Below are positions 62,606-64,000 of a stretch of 64,000 nucleotides of DNA, in pieces. Each line of letters begins with the position of its first letter. Position 1 is the first letter of the stretch. Source of the DNA: Frigidibacter oleivorans (GTDB lineage Bacteria; Pseudomonadota; Alphaproteobacteria; Rhodobacterales; Rhodobacteraceae); the NCBI RefSeq assembly GCF_003993775.1, contig NZ_RJRZ01000015.1, forward strand, positions 1-64,000, written 5' to 3'. The position numbers and the translations under genes were made by a program. Under the pieces are notes generated by a model. It was not told the origin of the DNA and searched no databases. It was given only the letters and a program-made list of their open reading frames with translations.

Positions 62606-64000
62606 ATGGAGCTGAAGACGATCCATGAGGGGCTGACGGTCAGCCCCCAGATTCATGCCGGGGACATGCCCGAGATCGCCCGTCAGGGCTTTCGCGCGGT
62701 GATCTGCAACCGGCCCGACGGCGAGGCGGCCGATCAGCCGGGCGAGGCGGAACTGGCGCTGGCCGCGCGGGCGGCGGGGCTGGAATTCCGCTACATGCCG
62801 GTGGTGCCGGGAAAGGCCGATCAGGCCGATGCCGCGGCCTTCGCCGCCGCGCTGCGCGACCTGCCGGGGCCGGTGCTGGCCTTCTGCCGGACGGGCACCC
62901 GCTCGGCCACCCTCTGGGCGCTGTCCGAGGCGCGCGACCGGCCGCTGCCGCAGATCCTCGCCACCGCGCGGATGGCGGGATACGACCTGTCCGGCCTGTC
63001 ACGGATGCTGGCGCAGGGCGGCCGCGCGGTGCCGGCGGGGGACGAGCTGTCGCATGCGGTGGTCATCGTCGGGGCGGGCGCGGCGGGCATCGCCGTCGCC
63101 GCCTCGCTGAAGGCGCGCCAGCCGGATCTGGACGTGGCGGTGATCGACCCCGCCGATGTGCATTACTATCAGCCGGGCTGGACGATGGTGGGCGCCGGCA
63201 TCTTCGAACCGCGCGAGACGGCGCGCACCACCGGCGGGCTGATCCCCCGGGGCGTCACCTGGATCAAGGCCGCGGTCGTGGCCTTCGAGCCCGAGAAGAA
63301 CGCCGTGGTGCTGGAAGGCTGTCGCATCGTCACCTACGGCCGGCTGATCGTCTGCCCGGGACTGAAGCTCGACTGGCACGCGATCCCCGGCCTGGCCGAG
63401 ACGCTGGGCCGGAACGGCGTCACCTCGAACTATCGCTACGACCTCGCGCCCTATACATGGCAGCTGGTGCAGGGGCTGACCGAGGGCCGGGCGCTGTTCA
63501 CGCAGCCGCCGATGCCGATCAAATGCGCGGGCGCGCCGCAGAAGGCGATGTACCTGTCCGCCGACCACTGGCTGCGGTCCGGCCGGCTCGACCGCATCTC
63601 GATCGAGTTCCTGAATGCCGGCGGGGTGCTCTTCGGGGTGAAGGACTATGTGCCGGCGCTGATGGACTATGTGCAGCGCTATCACGCGACGCTGTCCTTC
63701 TTTCACCGGCTGGTGGCCATCGACGGCCCCGCCCGCACCGCCACATTCGAGATCGCGGCGCCGGATCAGCCGCCACGGACCGAGACGCGCGCCTTCGACA
63801 TGATCCATGTGGTGCCGCCGCAGGTCGCGCCGGATTTCATCCGCGTCTCGCCGCTGGCCGATGCGGCGGGCTGGGTCGATGTCGATCCCCACACGCTGCG
63901 CCACCGGATGTTCGACAATGTCTGGTCGCTGGGCGATGCGATGAACGCCCCCAACGCCAAGACCGCCGCCGCGGCGCGCAAGCAGGCGCCGGTCGTGGCG
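62606..64000 (+). CDS. PTP-like sulfurtransferase domain fused to sulfide:quinone oxidoreductase-type flavoprotein (3' truncated by window)
   Basis: 465 codons are present and the frame runs off the right edge. The N-terminal domain (about 1-140) is the TIGR01244-type PTP-like fold, starting TIHEGLTVSPQIHAGDMPEI; its Cys94 sits in a CX5R-like loop FCRTGTRSATLW. From about 151 an FAD-dependent NAD(P)/SQR domain begins (AVVIVGAGAAGIAVAASLKA), followed by YYQPGWTMVGAG, a cysteine in LIVCPGLKLDW and another in MPIKCAGAPQK, which fit the sulfide-oxidising redox cysteines of SQR relatives, and SLGDAMNAPNAKTAA near the FAD. It is the third gene of the sulfur operon. Sulfide oxidation to persulfide, passed to the MBL protein, is the inferred route. 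Confidence 0.9.
   Translation, partial: MELKTIHEGLTVSPQIHAGDMPEIARQGFRAVICNRPDGEAADQPGEAELALAARAAGLEFRYMPVVPGKADQADAAAFAAALRDLPGPVLAFCRTGTRSATLWALSEARDRPLPQILATARMAGYDLSGLSRMLAQGGRAVPAGDELSHAVVIVGAGAAGIAVAASLKARQPDLDVAVIDPADVHYYQPGWTMVGAGIFEPRETARTTGGLIPRGVTWIKAAVVAFEPEKNAVVLEGCRIVTYGRLIVCPGLKLDWHAIPGLAETLGRNGVTSNYRYDLAPYTWQLVQGLTEGRALFTQPPMPIKCAGAPQKAMYLSADHWLRSGRLDRISIEFLNAGGVLFGVKDYVPALMDYVQRYHATLSFFHRLVAIDGPARTATFEIAAPDQPPRTETRAFDMIHVVPPQVAPDFIRVSPLADAAGWVDVDPHTLRHRMFDNVWSLGDAMNAPNAKTAAAARKQAPVVA

Overview
The window is a GC-rich (mostly G/C at third codon positions) alphaproteobacterial chromosome segment, almost certainly from the Rhodobacteraceae/Paracoccaceae (Rhodobacter-like). The evidence is the tuf–tRNA-Trp–secE–nusG order, alpha-type rpoB/rpoC lengths, no rpsD in the alpha operon, a bztABCD-type (AapJQMP) amino acid transporter, ATP12, and a LuxR/LuxI pair right after rplQ.

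Region 1 (1-14.2 kb): the 3' three quarters of one tuf gene, a small exported protein, tRNA-Trp, secE-nusG, rplKA, rplJL and rpoBC. Region 2 (14.3-16.3 kb): a divergent glycosyltransferase/EamA transporter pair sits between rpoC and rpsL. Region 3 (16.3-20.9 kb): str operon rpsL-rpsG-fusA-tuf with a clear sigma70 promoter and a closing terminator. Region 4 (20.9-35.8 kb): S10, spc and alpha operons (rpsJ to rplQ, with secY, adk and rpoA), joined by many stop/start overlaps and closed by a strong terminator.

Region 5 (35.9-37.6 kb): an AT-richer quorum-sensing locus: a small unrecognised minus-strand ORF, a LuxR regulator and a LuxI synthase. A lux-box-like 20-bp palindrome lies over the luxR -10 and start codon. 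Region 6 (37.6-46.7 kb): rarA; crcB, an RluC-type pseudouridine synthase, a HAD phosphatase and ATP12 in one overlapping operon; then the four-gene amino acid ABC transporter. Region 7 (46.8-56.7 kb, mostly minus strand): sixA, a 4Fe-4S protein and argB; a plus-strand SDR; engB, MOSC protein and yidC; an EAL protein; ttcA, yidD, rnpA and rpmH. Region 8 (57-64 kb): an orphan-looking histidine kinase, a DUF4405 membrane protein, tRNA-Arg, an Acg-like flavoprotein, an HD phosphohydrolase, and a sulfide/persulfide operon (DUF2892, ETHE1-like MBL, PTP-like/SQR fusion) that runs off the right edge.

Most of the window makes the transcription and translation machinery. Accessory interest concentrates in the quorum-sensing locus, the RNA hairpins between housekeeping cistrons, the tuf duplication and the sulfur operon. 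Promoter, operator and terminator calls were made by eye from base pairing and spacing; none is experimentally supported.
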